In this document: positions 22,500 to 30,047 of the stretch, piece by piece
Layout of the letters: the number at the start of each line of letters is the position of its first letter
Numbering within the stretch: the first letter of the stretch is position 1
Assembly (NCBI GenBank): GCA_002353635.1
Contig: DEKA01000033.1
Span: 2,351 to 32,397, forward strand
Source of the DNA: Lachnospiraceae bacterium UBA2734
GTDB lineage: Bacteria > Bacillota > Clostridia > Lachnospirales > Lachnospiraceae
DNA length: 30,047 bases
Direction of reading: 5' to 3'
Position numbers and translations under genes: made by a program
The notes under the pieces: generated by a model
The model's input: the letters and a program-made list of their open reading frames with translations, nothing else
What the model was told of the DNA's origin: nothing
Database searches by the model: none

Positions 22500-23006
22500 A
22501 TGGAATACAGCTATACCTACCGCAACAACGCCCTGGAATATATGAAGTTCCGCTTAAGAAATGTGTACGGCCAGTGGACCTGTGTCGTCAATTTCGTCTT
22601 TACCTTTGCCATGATCTGTCTGATCATATCGAAATGGACGCACACGAACATTCTCGGCAAGGTGTTGATGATCATAGGGGTCCTTATTTTCCCTGTGATT
22701 CAGCCGCTCGCCATGTATATCGCAAGTGCCAGGCAGGCCCATGAAATGAAGGTAGACACGACGCTCTCCTTTGACGACAAGGGCATGCACATCACGGTGA
22801 AAGAGCATGTGCAGAATATACCGTGGAAGGATTTCTACACCGTTATCAGGAGGGGAACTACATTGGTTATCGTACCGGACGGCCAGCATGCCTATATTCT
22901 TCCGGCACGTGTGACAGGCGATACGAGAGAAGCACTGTATCAGTTCATTACGGAGAAGATCAGGACATATTCCCGCTATGCGGATCAGCAGGGCAAAGTG
23001 AAATAA
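22500..23006 (+). CDS. YcxB-like membrane protein
   Basis: 168 residues. The start MEYSYTYRNNALEYMKFRLRN leads to two adjacent hydrophobic segments (about 29-45, VNFVFTFAMICLIIS, and 52-76, GKVLMIIGVLIFPVIQPLAM). The C-terminal YcxB-like domain (about 88-160) has LSFDDKGMHI, IPWKDFYTVIRRGTTLVIV and AYILPARV. This matches small YcxB-family membrane proteins of unknown function. ATG 22500 is chosen because AAGGAG (22482-22487) precedes it and the family start fits; the frame opens at TTG 22398. It lies between the PL22-like gene and a kinase, with no evident functional tie. Confidence 0.82.
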   Translation: MEYSYTYRNNALEYMKFRLRNVYGQWTCVVNFVFTFAMICLIISKWTHTNILGKVLMIIGVLIFPVIQPLAMYIASARQAHEMKVDTTLSFDDKGMHITVKEHVQNIPWKDFYTVIRRGTTLVIVPDGQHAYILPARVTGDTREALYQFITEKIRTYSRYADQQGKVK

Positions 23007-23007
23007 G

Positions 23008-23072
23008 TCGGCGAAACGCCTTCGCGGATTTCGCCTTGGGACGCCGCAAAGGACACGGCACGGGGTATAACA
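23008..23072 (+). repeat. Two-hairpin repeat element, copy B, before the kinase gene
   Basis: It begins two bases after the YcxB-like stop codon and ends at the kinase TTG. It contains GGCGAAACGCC...CGGATTTCGCC and then GCCG...CGGC followed by ACGGGGTATAAC, giving the ribosome site. Most positions match copy A at 20946-21007, with a 3-base insertion in the second loop. Confidence 0.78.
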
Positions 23073-24749
23073 TTGAAAAGGATTTTTTATCGTGACGAAA
23101 AGGGGAGAATACGGTATTCACTCAAGTTCGAGCTGACGACGGTTCTTTTCTTTGTCGTTGCAGGTGTGATCGGCATCATTATTCTCTGCAATTCCTTCCT
23201 TATGGAGGGATATTATGTCGCCGACAAGCATGAGGCACTCTCGGAAGTGTATGCGCGCATAGATGCGGCGGCAGCAGACGGGACTCTGACGTCGGATTCC
23301 TTTAAACTGACTGTCGTGAAGGCAAGCGGGCGGGACAATATCGGCGTCATTGTCATGGATCAGGACTCGAAGACATCTATGATCTATGCCCAGGATCAGG
23401 ACACTATGATCCGCCGCATGTGGGACAACATGCTCGAGTCCACAGATGAGATTTCCAGCTCAATGGATAAAAAGGCCGAGCAGGCGGAGCAGAATGAAAA
23501 TTCGGCCGGGACAGATGATGGATACAGGCTCGTCAGAACACTTCGGGACCGGAATGGAATCCGCTGCCAGATCGTCCTCGATGAGAGGACGGACGAGCAG
23601 TACATGGAGATGTGGGGAATCCTGAGCGATGGGAGCTTCTGTCTCCTCCTCACGGCAATTGAGAGTATCCGCAACAGTTCCTCTGTGGCCAACCATTTCT
23701 TCCTGTATATTGGCGCATTTGTGATGATCGTTGGCTTTATTGTCGCCTATCTGATCGGCAACCGCATCACCAGACCTATCCGGAAGCTCACGGAGATCTC
23801 CCAACGCATGAAGAAACTCGATTTCTCCGCCAAATATGACGGTGATGACCGCACGGAGATCGCAATCCTTGGCGACAATATCAATGAACTGTCCAGTACA
23901 CTCGAAAAGACCATCTCCGAGCTCAAGACAGCGAACAATGAGCTGCGCAGAGACCTCGAGCACCGCGATCAGGTGGAGAAGATGCAGCAGGAGTTCATCA
24001 GCAATGTGACGCATGAGCTGAAGACGCCGATCGCGCTGATTCAGGGGTATGCCGAGGGCCTGCAGGACGGAATTGCCGATGATGACAGGGAGACGAGAGA
24101 CTTCTATACGGGTGTCATTACGGATGAAGCCGGCAAGATGAACCACATGGTGCAGCAGATGCTCAATCTCACGCACCTGGAATTCGGACAGAATGAGGCG
24201 GACATGGAGCGTTTTGATATCGTCCAGACCATCATGAACCACCTGCAGTCCGCCAATCTCCTTGCCAGACATCAGGACGTGCGCGTGCGCGTGACAGATC
24301 CGCACAACGGCAGTCAGGATGTCGTAGTTTCGCCTGAGGGGCGTCTCATTCTGCCCTCCGCAGTTGCCCCGATTTATGTCTGGGCAGATGAATTTCTGAC
24401 GGAGGAAGTCTTCCAGAATTACTACAGTAATGCACTCAACCACGTCGAGGTGGCGGATCAGAGCGGCGAAAAGATCATTGACATACGATTCGAACTAAAG
24501 GACAATTGTGTTCGAATCAGTGTTTTCAATACCGGCAAACCGATTCCGGAGGATTCCATGCCGCGGATCTGGGAGAAGTTTTACAAGGTCGATAAGGCGC
24601 GCACCAGAGAATACGGCGGATCCGGCGTTGGTCTGTCCATTGTGAAGGCAATCATGGAGCTGATGCATCAGAACTACGGTGCAGTCAATTATGACAACGG
24701 CGTTGAGTTCTGGTTTGAGCTCTCCACGAATGTGGGAGAAGACAAATGA
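23073..24749 (+). CDS. HAMP-HisKA sensor histidine kinase (orphan)
   Basis: 558 residues. Membrane helix 1 is at about 20-45 (FELTTVLFFVVAGVIGIIIL), an extracytoplasmic region at about 46-208, and helix 2 at about 210-232. HAMP (about 232-285, GNRITRPIRKLTEIS), a coiled coil, HisKA with His314 (SNVTHELKTPIALIQGYAEG) and HATPase (N-box YYSNALNHV, GSGVGLSIVKAIMELM) follow. It is a classical membrane kinase with full-length domains. The start is TTG 23073, with CGGGG from the repeat element as ribosome site. No response regulator is adjacent; the OmpR-type regulator at 12158 is the natural partner by type. Its stop overlaps the hisH start by 4 bases (ATGA), an unusual coupling. Confidence 0.92.
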   Translation: MKRIFYRDEKGRIRYSLKFELTTVLFFVVAGVIGIIILCNSFLMEGYYVADKHEALSEVYARIDAAAADGTLTSDSFKLTVVKASGRDNIGVIVMDQDSKTSMIYAQDQDTMIRRMWDNMLESTDEISSSMDKKAEQAEQNENSAGTDDGYRLVRTLRDRNGIRCQIVLDERTDEQYMEMWGILSDGSFCLLLTAIESIRNSSSVANHFFLYIGAFVMIVGFIVAYLIGNRITRPIRKLTEISQRMKKLDFSAKYDGDDRTEIAILGDNINELSSTLEKTISELKTANNELRRDLEHRDQVEKMQQEFISNVTHELKTPIALIQGYAEGLQDGIADDDRETRDFYTGVITDEAGKMNHMVQQMLNLTHLEFGQNEADMERFDIVQTIMNHLQSANLLARHQDVRVRVTDPHNGSQDVVVSPEGRLILPSAVAPIYVWADEFLTEEVFQNYYSNALNHVEVADQSGEKIIDIRFELKDNCVRISVFNTGKPIPEDSMPRIWEKFYKVDKARTREYGGSGVGLSIVKAIMELMHQNYGAVNYDNGVEFWFELSTNVGEDK

Positions 24750-25378
24750 CGGCAATCATTGATTACGGAGCAGGCAATATCAAGAGCGTGGAAAATGCAC
24801 TGCACCGCCTGGGCGGCGATCCGGTGCTGACGGCGGATCCGGCGGTCATCCTGTCGGCGGACCATGTGATCCTTCCCGGCGTGGGCGCGTTCGGGGAGGC
24901 GATGGAGCGGCTGCATGAGAGTGGGATGGATGCGGTGATCAGACAGGCTGTACAGAAGGGCATTCCCTTTCTGGGCATCTGTCTGGGTCTTCAGCTTCTG
25001 TTCGACTCGAGTGAGGAATCTCCGGGTGTGCAGGGGCTGGGTATTCTTCCCGGCAGAATTCTGAGACTTCCAGAAGAGGGACCCGCCGAATCTTCCACGG
25101 TGCATTACAAGGTACCTGAAATCGGCTGGAATGACCTCACGTACCCGAGGAAGGGAAGGCTTTTCGTGGGTGTGCCGGAACACTCTTATGTCTATTTTGT
25201 CCATTCCTATTACCTGAAGGCAGATGATCCGTCGATCGTGACAGCGAGAACGACATACAGCACACAGATCGACGCATCTGTCGAGAAGGACAATGTCTTT
25301 GCGTGCCAGTTCCACCCCGAGAAGAGTGAGCGGGTCGGTATGCAGATTCTGACGAACTTTCTGCAGGTGAGCAGGTAG
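24746..25378 (+). CDS. hisH: Imidazole glycerol phosphate synthase, glutamine amidotransferase subunit
   Basis: 210 residues. Class I glutamine amidotransferase with nucleophile Cys79 (FLGICLGLQLLF), oxyanion PGVGAFG (44-50) and the His190/Glu192 pair (QFHPEKS). The N-terminus MTAIIDYGAGNIKSVENAL is diagnostic of HisH. It makes ammonia from glutamine, which is channelled to HisF to form IGP and AICAR in histidine synthesis. Length matches the family (about 200). The ATG overlaps the kinase stop (ATGA), implying translational coupling. hisF follows 39 bases later across a hairpin repeat. No other his gene lies in this window. Confidence 0.96.
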   Translation: MTAIIDYGAGNIKSVENALHRLGGDPVLTADPAVILSADHVILPGVGAFGEAMERLHESGMDAVIRQAVQKGIPFLGICLGLQLLFDSSEESPGVQGLGILPGRILRLPEEGPAESSTVHYKVPEIGWNDLTYPRKGRLFVGVPEHSYVYFVHSYYLKADDPSIVTARTTYSTQIDASVEKDNVFACQFHPEKSERVGMQILTNFLQVSR

Positions 25379-25384
25379 TGAAGG

Positions 25385-25410
25385 GTGCCGCAAAAGACGC
25401 GGCACGGGGT
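25385..25410 (+). repeat. Hairpin repeat, copy C, before hisF
   Basis: TGCCGC (25386-25391) and GCGGCA (25399-25404) form a hairpin with loop AAAAGAC, followed by CGGGGTGTAAGC and the hisF ATG at 25418. It matches the second half of copies A and B, and its GGGG tract is the likely ribosome site. Confidence 0.72.
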
Positions 25411-25417
25411 GTAAGCT

Positions 25418-26209
25418 ATGCTGACAAAGAGAATTATTCCGTGCCTGGATGTGAATAATGGGCGCGTCGTCAAGGGTGTGAATTTTGTTAAGCTCCGCGA
25501 TGCGGGAGATCCCGTGGAAGCCGGAGAGGCGTATTCAAAGGCCGGTGCGGATGAGCTCGTCTTTCTGGATATTACGGCGACGAGTGATGCAAGAGCTACA
25601 GTTGCCGATATGGTTCGCCGCGTGGCAGAAAAGGTCTTTATTCCCTTCACTGTCGGCGGAGGCATCCGCAGTGTTGAAGATATGAAGGCTATTCTGCGTG
25701 AGGGCGCCGACAAGATCTCCGTGAACAGCGCGGCAGTTGCCAACCCGGAGCTCATCGCAGAGGGCGCGAAGACTTTCGGAGCGCAGTGCATTGTGACGGC
25801 GATCGATGCCAAGCGCAGGGCGCCGAAGGAGGAAAACGGCGTCTGGACGCCTGAGGACGGATGGACAGTCTATGTGGCCGGCGGAAGGCGTGACACAGGA
25901 ATTGACGCGGTAGAATGGGCGAAGAAGGCGGAGGCACTTGGCTCCGGAGAGATTCTTCTGACCTCGATGGATGCGGACGGCACAAAGGCGGGATATGATC
26001 TTGAATTGACGAGGGCCGTCTCTTCAGCAGTCGGCATTCCTGTCATCGCTTCCGGCGGTGCGGGAACAGAGAAGGATTTCCTGGATGCGCTGACCATTGG
26101 CGGTGCCGATGCGGCCCTCGCAGCTTCTCTCTTTCATTTCAAGGAGCTTGAGATCAGTGAGGTCAAGAGATATCTGCATGCGCACGGCGTGCCTGTGAGG
26201 CTGACCTGA
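25418..26209 (+). CDS. hisF: Imidazole glycerol phosphate synthase cyclase subunit
   Basis: 263 residues, a TIM barrel. The N-terminus MLTKRIIPCLDVNNGRVVKG carries catalytic Asp11. FVGGGIRS-like (FTVGGGIRSVEDM), ADKISVNSAAV with the second catalytic Asp region, and the phosphate-binding loops VIASGGAGTEKDF and GADAALAASLFH are all present. With HisH it converts PRFAR and glutamine-derived ammonia into imidazole glycerol phosphate and AICAR. It is about 10 residues longer than usual, because of an insertion around 130-145 (AKRRAPKEENGVWTPEDG). hisI or hisIE is not next to it. Confidence 0.97.
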   Translation: MLTKRIIPCLDVNNGRVVKGVNFVKLRDAGDPVEAGEAYSKAGADELVFLDITATSDARATVADMVRRVAEKVFIPFTVGGGIRSVEDMKAILREGADKISVNSAAVANPELIAEGAKTFGAQCIVTAIDAKRRAPKEENGVWTPEDGWTVYVAGGRRDTGIDAVEWAKKAEALGSGEILLTSMDADGTKAGYDLELTRAVSSAVGIPVIASGGAGTEKDFLDALTIGGADAALAASLFHFKELEISEVKRYLHAHGVPVRLT

Positions 26210-26229
26210 GACTAATGTTCAGTAAGGGA

Positions 26230-26235
26230 TATAAT
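26230..26235 (+). promoter_or_regulatory. Possible -10 box upstream of the dipeptidase gene
   Basis: TATAAT at 26230-26235 lies 30 bases before the ATG at 26265, but no clear -35 is found 16-18 bases upstream. Weak support for a separate promoter after hisF. Confidence 0.35.
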
Positions 26236-26264
26236 AGGGGAAGCCGCAGAAAAAGGAGATTAAG

Positions 26265-27755
26265 ATGAGATATATTCCGGAAGATAAGGAACCTAAGGAT
26301 GTTCTGCGTTATTTTGAGGAGATCTGCGCAATTCCGCACGGCTCCTATCATGTGGACCAGATCAGCAATTATCTGGTGAATTTTGCAAAGGACCACAAGC
26401 TGCGCTTCGAGCAGGACGCGGAGAAGAACGTCATTATTTTCAAGGACGGATCAAAAGGCGCTTCGAAGGATCCAATCATTTTGCAGGGGCACATGGACAT
26501 GGTGCTCGAGAAGAACCAGAATGTCACGAGAGATCTCACCAAACAGCCGATTGAGCTGCGCTGTGATGGGGATACTCTTTATGCAGACGGGACAACGCTC
26601 GGCGGCGACGACGGCATCGCGGTTGCGATGATGCTCGCGGCTCTCGCGGACAAGGAGCTCGAACACCCTCCGCTCGAATGCATTTTCACGACGAATGAGG
26701 AGACGGGAATGGAGGGTGTCAATGCCCTCGATGTCTCTGATCTAAAGGGACGCCGCATGATCAATCTCGACTCCGAGGAGGAGGGAATCTTCACAGTAGG
26801 GTGTGCCGGCGGCGCACAGGAGGAGATCACGCTCGGGTTTGAGAGAAAGCCTAGGTATGGCGTGGGCCTTCATCTGGAAATCAGCGGTCTGCGGGGCGGC
26901 CACTCCGGCGCCTCCATTCATCTTGGCAGGGCGAACGCCAATGTCATCATGACAAGACTGCTGAACCGGATTTACAGAAAGATTCCGTTCTGTCTCTATG
27001 ACTTTGAAGGGGGCACAAGAGACAATGCCATTCCAAGGAGCGCTGCGGTCGATCTTGTTTTCCCTGAAGATTACGACAGCAGCCTTGTGAAAAAGGTCAT
27101 GGACAAGTTCGAGAAGCAGATGGCGAATGAGTACCGCTATACGGATCCCGATATCAAGCTGACCTACAGCCGCACGGATTACTCCGATCTTGCCGTCTCT
27201 GCAGTGGGAAGAAAGGACACTAGAAAGGTCATTGCACTTCTTATGTCCCTGCCGAACGGTCTCATCGAGAGGGATCCGCAGATCAGGGATATGCCGCAGA
27301 GCTCTCTGAACATGGGCGTCGTGCGGACGAACACGGACAATCTTTCGGTCGTCTATCTTGTCAGATCGAGCATTAATTCGCAGAAGAAGTTCCTGGTGGA
27401 CCGTCTGCGCAGCATCACGTGGCTGGCCGGCGGACAGATCGTGACGATCAGTGAGTATCCCGCGTGGGAGCGCGTGCAGGATTCGCCGCTTGTTGCGGAG
27501 CTCTCTGCACTCTTTGAGAAGGAAAACGGGAAGAAGCCGGTGATCTCCATCACGCACGGCGGTCTTGAGTGCGGTCTTCTCGCCTCAAAGATCAAGGGCC
27601 TTGACTGCGTATCAATCGGTCCTGACATGAGCGGTGTACACACGCCTGATGAGAAGGTCTCCATCTCCTCAGTGGAGAGGACATGGAAGTTCCTGACGGC
27701 TGCACTCTCTGATATGGCAGAGGCCGGCGGGAAGGAAGAGAAAGAATCTGAATAA
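26265..27755 (+). CDS. pepD: Aminoacyl-histidine dipeptidase (PepD, M20 family)
   Basis: 496 residues. M20 zinc peptidase with HMDMV (His76, Asp78), GGDDGIA (Asp115/116), TNEETG (Glu145/146), NLDSEEEG (Asp169) and the C-terminal THGGLECG. The lid/dimerisation domain (about 215-390) contains GLRGGHSGASIHLGRANAN. PepD/PepV-type enzymes hydrolyse Xaa-His and other dipeptides in the cytoplasm. The N-terminus (VLRYFEEICAIPHGSYHVDQISNY) is typical of PepD. Ribosome site AAAAGGAG (26251-26258), ATG 26265. Full length. The preceding gene is hisF, but the link to histidine metabolism is probably coincidental. A perfect 7-bp inverted repeat (27754-27760/27772-27778) starts at its stop. Confidence 0.95.
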   Translation: MRYIPEDKEPKDVLRYFEEICAIPHGSYHVDQISNYLVNFAKDHKLRFEQDAEKNVIIFKDGSKGASKDPIILQGHMDMVLEKNQNVTRDLTKQPIELRCDGDTLYADGTTLGGDDGIAVAMMLAALADKELEHPPLECIFTTNEETGMEGVNALDVSDLKGRRMINLDSEEEGIFTVGCAGGAQEEITLGFERKPRYGVGLHLEISGLRGGHSGASIHLGRANANVIMTRLLNRIYRKIPFCLYDFEGGTRDNAIPRSAAVDLVFPEDYDSSLVKKVMDKFEKQMANEYRYTDPDIKLTYSRTDYSDLAVSAVGRKDTRKVIALLMSLPNGLIERDPQIRDMPQSSLNMGVVRTNTDNLSVVYLVRSSINSQKKFLVDRLRSITWLAGGQIVTISEYPAWERVQDSPLVAELSALFEKENGKKPVISITHGGLECGLLASKIKGLDCVSIGPDMSGVHTPDEKVSISSVERTWKFLTAALSDMAEAGGKEEKESE

Positions 27756-27822
27756 TTGCGGCACATTCTGGCGCAATTCTGGATGGAGTGCTGAACAGTT
27801 ATCTTGCACTTAATAATGAACA

Positions 27823-28515
27823 ATGGGAATTTCTAATGACTGGCTCCCGGCTGTGCGGCAGGAATTCGCTAAGCCCTATTACCGGGACCTATATCTGTTC
27901 GTCAAAAAAGAATATGACACGCATGTCGTGTATCCGCCGGCGGAGGATATTTTCGAGGCACTTGATCTTACGCCGCTCTCGAAGGTGAAGGTCGTGATCC
28001 TTGGGCAGGACCCCTATCACGAGCCGAACCAGGCGCATGGTCTTTGTTTCTCCGTGCTGCCGCAGCAGAGAGAGATTCCGCCGTCACTCATCAACATCTA
28101 CAGAGAGCTCCACGACGATGTGGGATGCCGCATGCCGGACAACGGGTATCTGACCTACTGGGCGAAGCAGGGCGTTCTCCTTCTGAACACGGTGCTCACG
28201 GTGCGGGCACACCAGGCCAATTCTCACAAGGGAAAAGGGTGGGAGCAGTTCACGGACGCTATTCTGGAGGCAGTGAATGAACAGGACCGGCCGATCGTCT
28301 ATATGCTGTGGGGATCACAGGCGCAGGCGAAGGCCGTCATGCTGAATAACCCGCAGCATCTGATCCTGAAGGCACCGCACCCAAGTCCTCTTTCTGCGTA
28401 CCGCGGCTTTTTCGGCTGCCGGCACTTCAGCAAGTGCAACGCATTTCTGGAGGCCCATGGCGAGACGCCGATCGACTGGCAGATTCCGGACATACATACG
28501 GATGACAGCAAGTGA
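27823..28515 (+). CDS. ung: Uracil-DNA glycosylase (family 1)
   Basis: 230 residues. Family 1 UDG motifs: VVILGQDPYH (catalytic Asp63), GLCFSV, LLLNTVLTVRAHQANSHKGKGWE and the HPSPLS loop (His186). It removes uracil from DNA in base-excision repair. Length matches the family (about 225). ATG 27823 is the start of the frame and gives a normal N-terminus (MGISNDWLPAVRQEF), but the Shine-Dalgarno sequence before it is very weak, so expression may be low or coupled. It ends 111 bases before the lysA-type gene. Confidence 0.96.
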   Translation: MGISNDWLPAVRQEFAKPYYRDLYLFVKKEYDTHVVYPPAEDIFEALDLTPLSKVKVVILGQDPYHEPNQAHGLCFSVLPQQREIPPSLINIYRELHDDVGCRMPDNGYLTYWAKQGVLLLNTVLTVRAHQANSHKGKGWEQFTDAILEAVNEQDRPIVYMLWGSQAQAKAVMLNNPQHLILKAPHPSPLSAYRGFFGCRHFSKCNAFLEAHGETPIDWQIPDIHTDDSK

Positions 28516-28587
28516 CGGGCAGTCAGGTTTTGAACTGCAATACAAAAATGTATGTGCCCTGCATACCGGGCACCGGACCAACAGACG

Positions 28588-28605
28588 ATGCCGCGTCCGC
28601 GGCAT
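28588..28605 (+). repeat. ATGCCGCG hairpin before the lysA-type gene (variant of the hairpin repeat)
   Basis: ATGCCGCG (28588-28595) and CGCGGCAT (28598-28605) are perfect inverted arms with a 2-base nominal spacer. The core TGCCGC/GCGGCA is shared with the elements at 20979, 23042 and 25386. It lies 21 bases before the ATG at 28627. Confidence 0.65.
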
Positions 28606-28626
28606 GGAAAGGCAGAGCAGCAAGAG

Positions 28627-29913
28627 ATGGAGAAGAACCCTTTTGTAACCAAAGAGCAGGTTGAGAGAATTGCAGAGCAGTATCCCACACCCTTTTATCT
28701 TTATGACGAGAAGGGTATCCGGGCGAACGCGGAAGCTGTGAAGGAAGCGTTCTCCTGGAATCCGGGATTTCGCGAGTATTTTGCTGTGAAGGCGACGCCG
28801 AACCCGTACCTTATGAAGATCATGCAGGACTATGATTTCGGCTTCGACTGCAGCTCCGAGGCTGAGCTTGTGCTCTCGGATGCCGTGGGTGCAGACGGCC
28901 CTCACATCATGTTCTCGTCGAACGATACGCCGGACCGTGAATATGTCCTCGCCCATAAGCTGAATGCGATTATCAACCTCGATGACATCACGCATATCGA
29001 GACGCTTGAGCGCCTCATCGGCCCTGCCTTCCCGAAGACGATGAGCTGCCGGTATAATCCGGGCGGCGTCTTCAAGATGTCCAACGGAATTATGGACAAT
29101 CCCGGCGATTCCAAGTACGGCATGACAAAGGAGCAGCTCTTTGACGCCTATGCACAGCTGAAGGCACACGGCGTAGAGAATTTCGGCCTGCATGCCTTTC
29201 TTGCTTCCAATACAGTGACAAACGACTATTATCCGCAGCTGGCGGGAGAGCTTTTTGCCCTTGCAAGAGAGGCACATGAAAAGCTCGGCATACACTTTGC
29301 CTTCATCAATCTCTCCGGCGGTGTCGGCATCGCATATAGGCCTGATCAGACGCCAAATGATATCCGCGCGATCGGTGCCGGCGTCCACAGAGTCTATGAC
29401 GAGATTCTTGTCCCTGCAGGAATGGGCGACTGTGCGATCTACACGGAGATGGGACGCTTTATGATGGGCCCTTACGGCGCACTCGTCACAAAGGCTATTC
29501 ACGAGAAGCACATCTATAAGGAGTATATAGGTGTCGATGCCTGCGCGGCGAACCTCATGCGCCCTGCTATGTACGGTGCATATCACCACATCACGGTGCT
29601 TGGCAAGGAGAATGCACCTTGTGATCACGTCTACGATGTGACGGGCTCTCTTTGTGAAAACAACGACAAGTTCGCCATCGACCGGCATCTTCCGAAGATC
29701 GATATGGGCGATTATCTCTTCATCTATGATGCTGGCGCACATGGCTTCTCCATGGGCTACAACTACAACGGAAGACTTTGGAGCGCAGAGCTTCTCCTGA
29801 AAGAGGATGGAAGCGTGCAGAAGATCAGGCGCGCGGAGACGCTGCAGGATTATTTTGCGACATTCGATGAGACGGAGTTTGCGGGAAAGCTCGGGGTGGA
29901 GAAAAGAGGCTGA
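28627..29913 (+). CDS. lysA: Diaminopimelate decarboxylase (fold type III PLP enzyme)
   Basis: 428 residues. Alanine-racemase-fold decarboxylase with PLP Lys55 (YFAVKATPNPYLM), FGFDCSSEAELVLS, SSNDTP, FGLHAFLAS, the Gly-rich phosphate loop NLSGGVGIAY and a C-terminal sheet domain ending DAGAHGFSMGYNYNGR. The conserved active-site Cys of the partner subunit is in GSLCENNDKFA. It converts meso-diaminopimelate to lysine; some relatives act on carboxyspermidine, but length and motifs fit LysA better. ATG 28627 (MEKNPFVTKE) is chosen over the 25-residue upstream extension from 28552, which overlaps the hairpin repeat. The ribosome site is weak (AAGAG close to the ATG, GGAAAGG 15 bases away). Palindromic repeats follow directly after its TGA. 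Confidence 0.9.
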   Translation: MEKNPFVTKEQVERIAEQYPTPFYLYDEKGIRANAEAVKEAFSWNPGFREYFAVKATPNPYLMKIMQDYDFGFDCSSEAELVLSDAVGADGPHIMFSSNDTPDREYVLAHKLNAIINLDDITHIETLERLIGPAFPKTMSCRYNPGGVFKMSNGIMDNPGDSKYGMTKEQLFDAYAQLKAHGVENFGLHAFLASNTVTNDYYPQLAGELFALAREAHEKLGIHFAFINLSGGVGIAYRPDQTPNDIRAIGAGVHRVYDEILVPAGMGDCAIYTEMGRFMMGPYGALVTKAIHEKHIYKEYIGVDACAANLMRPAMYGAYHHITVLGKENAPCDHVYDVTGSLCENNDKFAIDRHLPKIDMGDYLFIYDAGAHGFSMGYNYNGRLWSAELLLKEDGSVQKIRRAETLQDYFATFDETEFAGKLGVEKRG

Positions 29914-30026
29914 ACAGAGCTGCTTCGCAACTTGTCCGAAAATAGAATAAATCAGCACCCCGCATCTCGAATTGCTGCGCAATTTTTCGATGCAGGCGGA
30001 CAGAGTTGCTTCGCAACTTGTCCGCC
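29914..30026. repeat. Palindromic repeat array at the window end
   Basis: Two 25-base copies (29914-29938 and 30000-30024) match at 24 of 25 positions, sharing TGCTTCGCAACTTGTCCG. Copy 2 sits in a strong hairpin: GGCGGACA plus AGTTGC (29995-30009, one bulged G)/GCAACTTGTCCGCC (30013-30026), with loop TTC. Between them is another imperfect hairpin, GCATC...AATTGC (29962-29975)/GCAATT...GATGC (29979-29993). No + strand T-run follows, so these are not ordinary terminators. This is a REP-like or terminator-like repeat cluster. Confidence 0.75.
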
Positions 30027-30047
30027 CTCAGAAAGAAAAAGACCCGT

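Noticed and set aside
28315..29982. A 555-residue minus-strand open frame across ung and lysA
   Set aside because: Antisense shadow of lysA and ung; unusual composition, no ribosome site, no family resemblance.

Overview
The window looks like chromosomal DNA from an anaerobic Bacillota of the Clostridia, most likely Lachnospiraceae. This rests on the Lys/Arg-rich S21 protein, the biotin-dependent Na+ decarboxylase operon, the LytS/AraC-type two-component pair, strong AAGGAGG-type ribosome sites and a moderately high GC content with TTG starts. No tRNA, rRNA, insertion sequence, phage gene or CRISPR array was seen. Almost every gene lies on the + strand.

Layout. (1) 1-3848: end of an unidentified gene with its terminator, rpsU with a near-consensus promoter and a strong terminator, a DUF975 membrane protein, a membrane-anchored metallophosphoesterase, and the condensin subunits scpA-scpB. 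(2) 4018-9555: a five-gene biotin-dependent, sodium-pumping decarboxylase operon. It has a Rex-like palindrome, an extended -10 promoter, a 24-codon leader ORF coupled to the first gene, and a UUCG terminator. It encodes two different carboxyltransferases (12S/MmdA-like and 5S/PycB-like), one biotin carrier, one membrane beta subunit and a lipoprotein-type OadG subunit. (3) 9556-12841: glgX-type debranching enzyme behind two tandem cre-like operators, then an orphan OmpR-type response regulator. A small minus-strand membrane protein follows. (4) 13203-22393: LytS/YesM-type kinase and AraC-type regulator, a large nested inverted repeat, a TRAP transporter (DctP-terminator-DctQ-DctM), a second DctP-like lipoprotein and a PL22 oligogalacturonate lyase-like protein. 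Together these suggest sensing, uptake and cleavage of pectin-derived oligogalacturonides. (5) 22500-29913: YcxB-like protein, an orphan HAMP kinase whose stop overlaps hisH, hisF, pepD-type dipeptidase, ung, and a lysA-type decarboxylase, ending in an array of palindromic repeats.

The most noteworthy structures not explained by the gene list are these: a recurrent small hairpin element (TGCCGC-loop-GCGGCA) directly in front of several start codons, twice in a two-hairpin 65-bp form; the leader ORF and Rex-like site of the decarboxylase operon; the probable separation of a cognate regulator (12158) and kinase (23073) by about 10 kb containing the TRAP/PL22 locus; and the 70-bp nested inverted repeat at 15941-16010. 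Domain assignments come from reading the translations and recalling family motifs; no database search was run.
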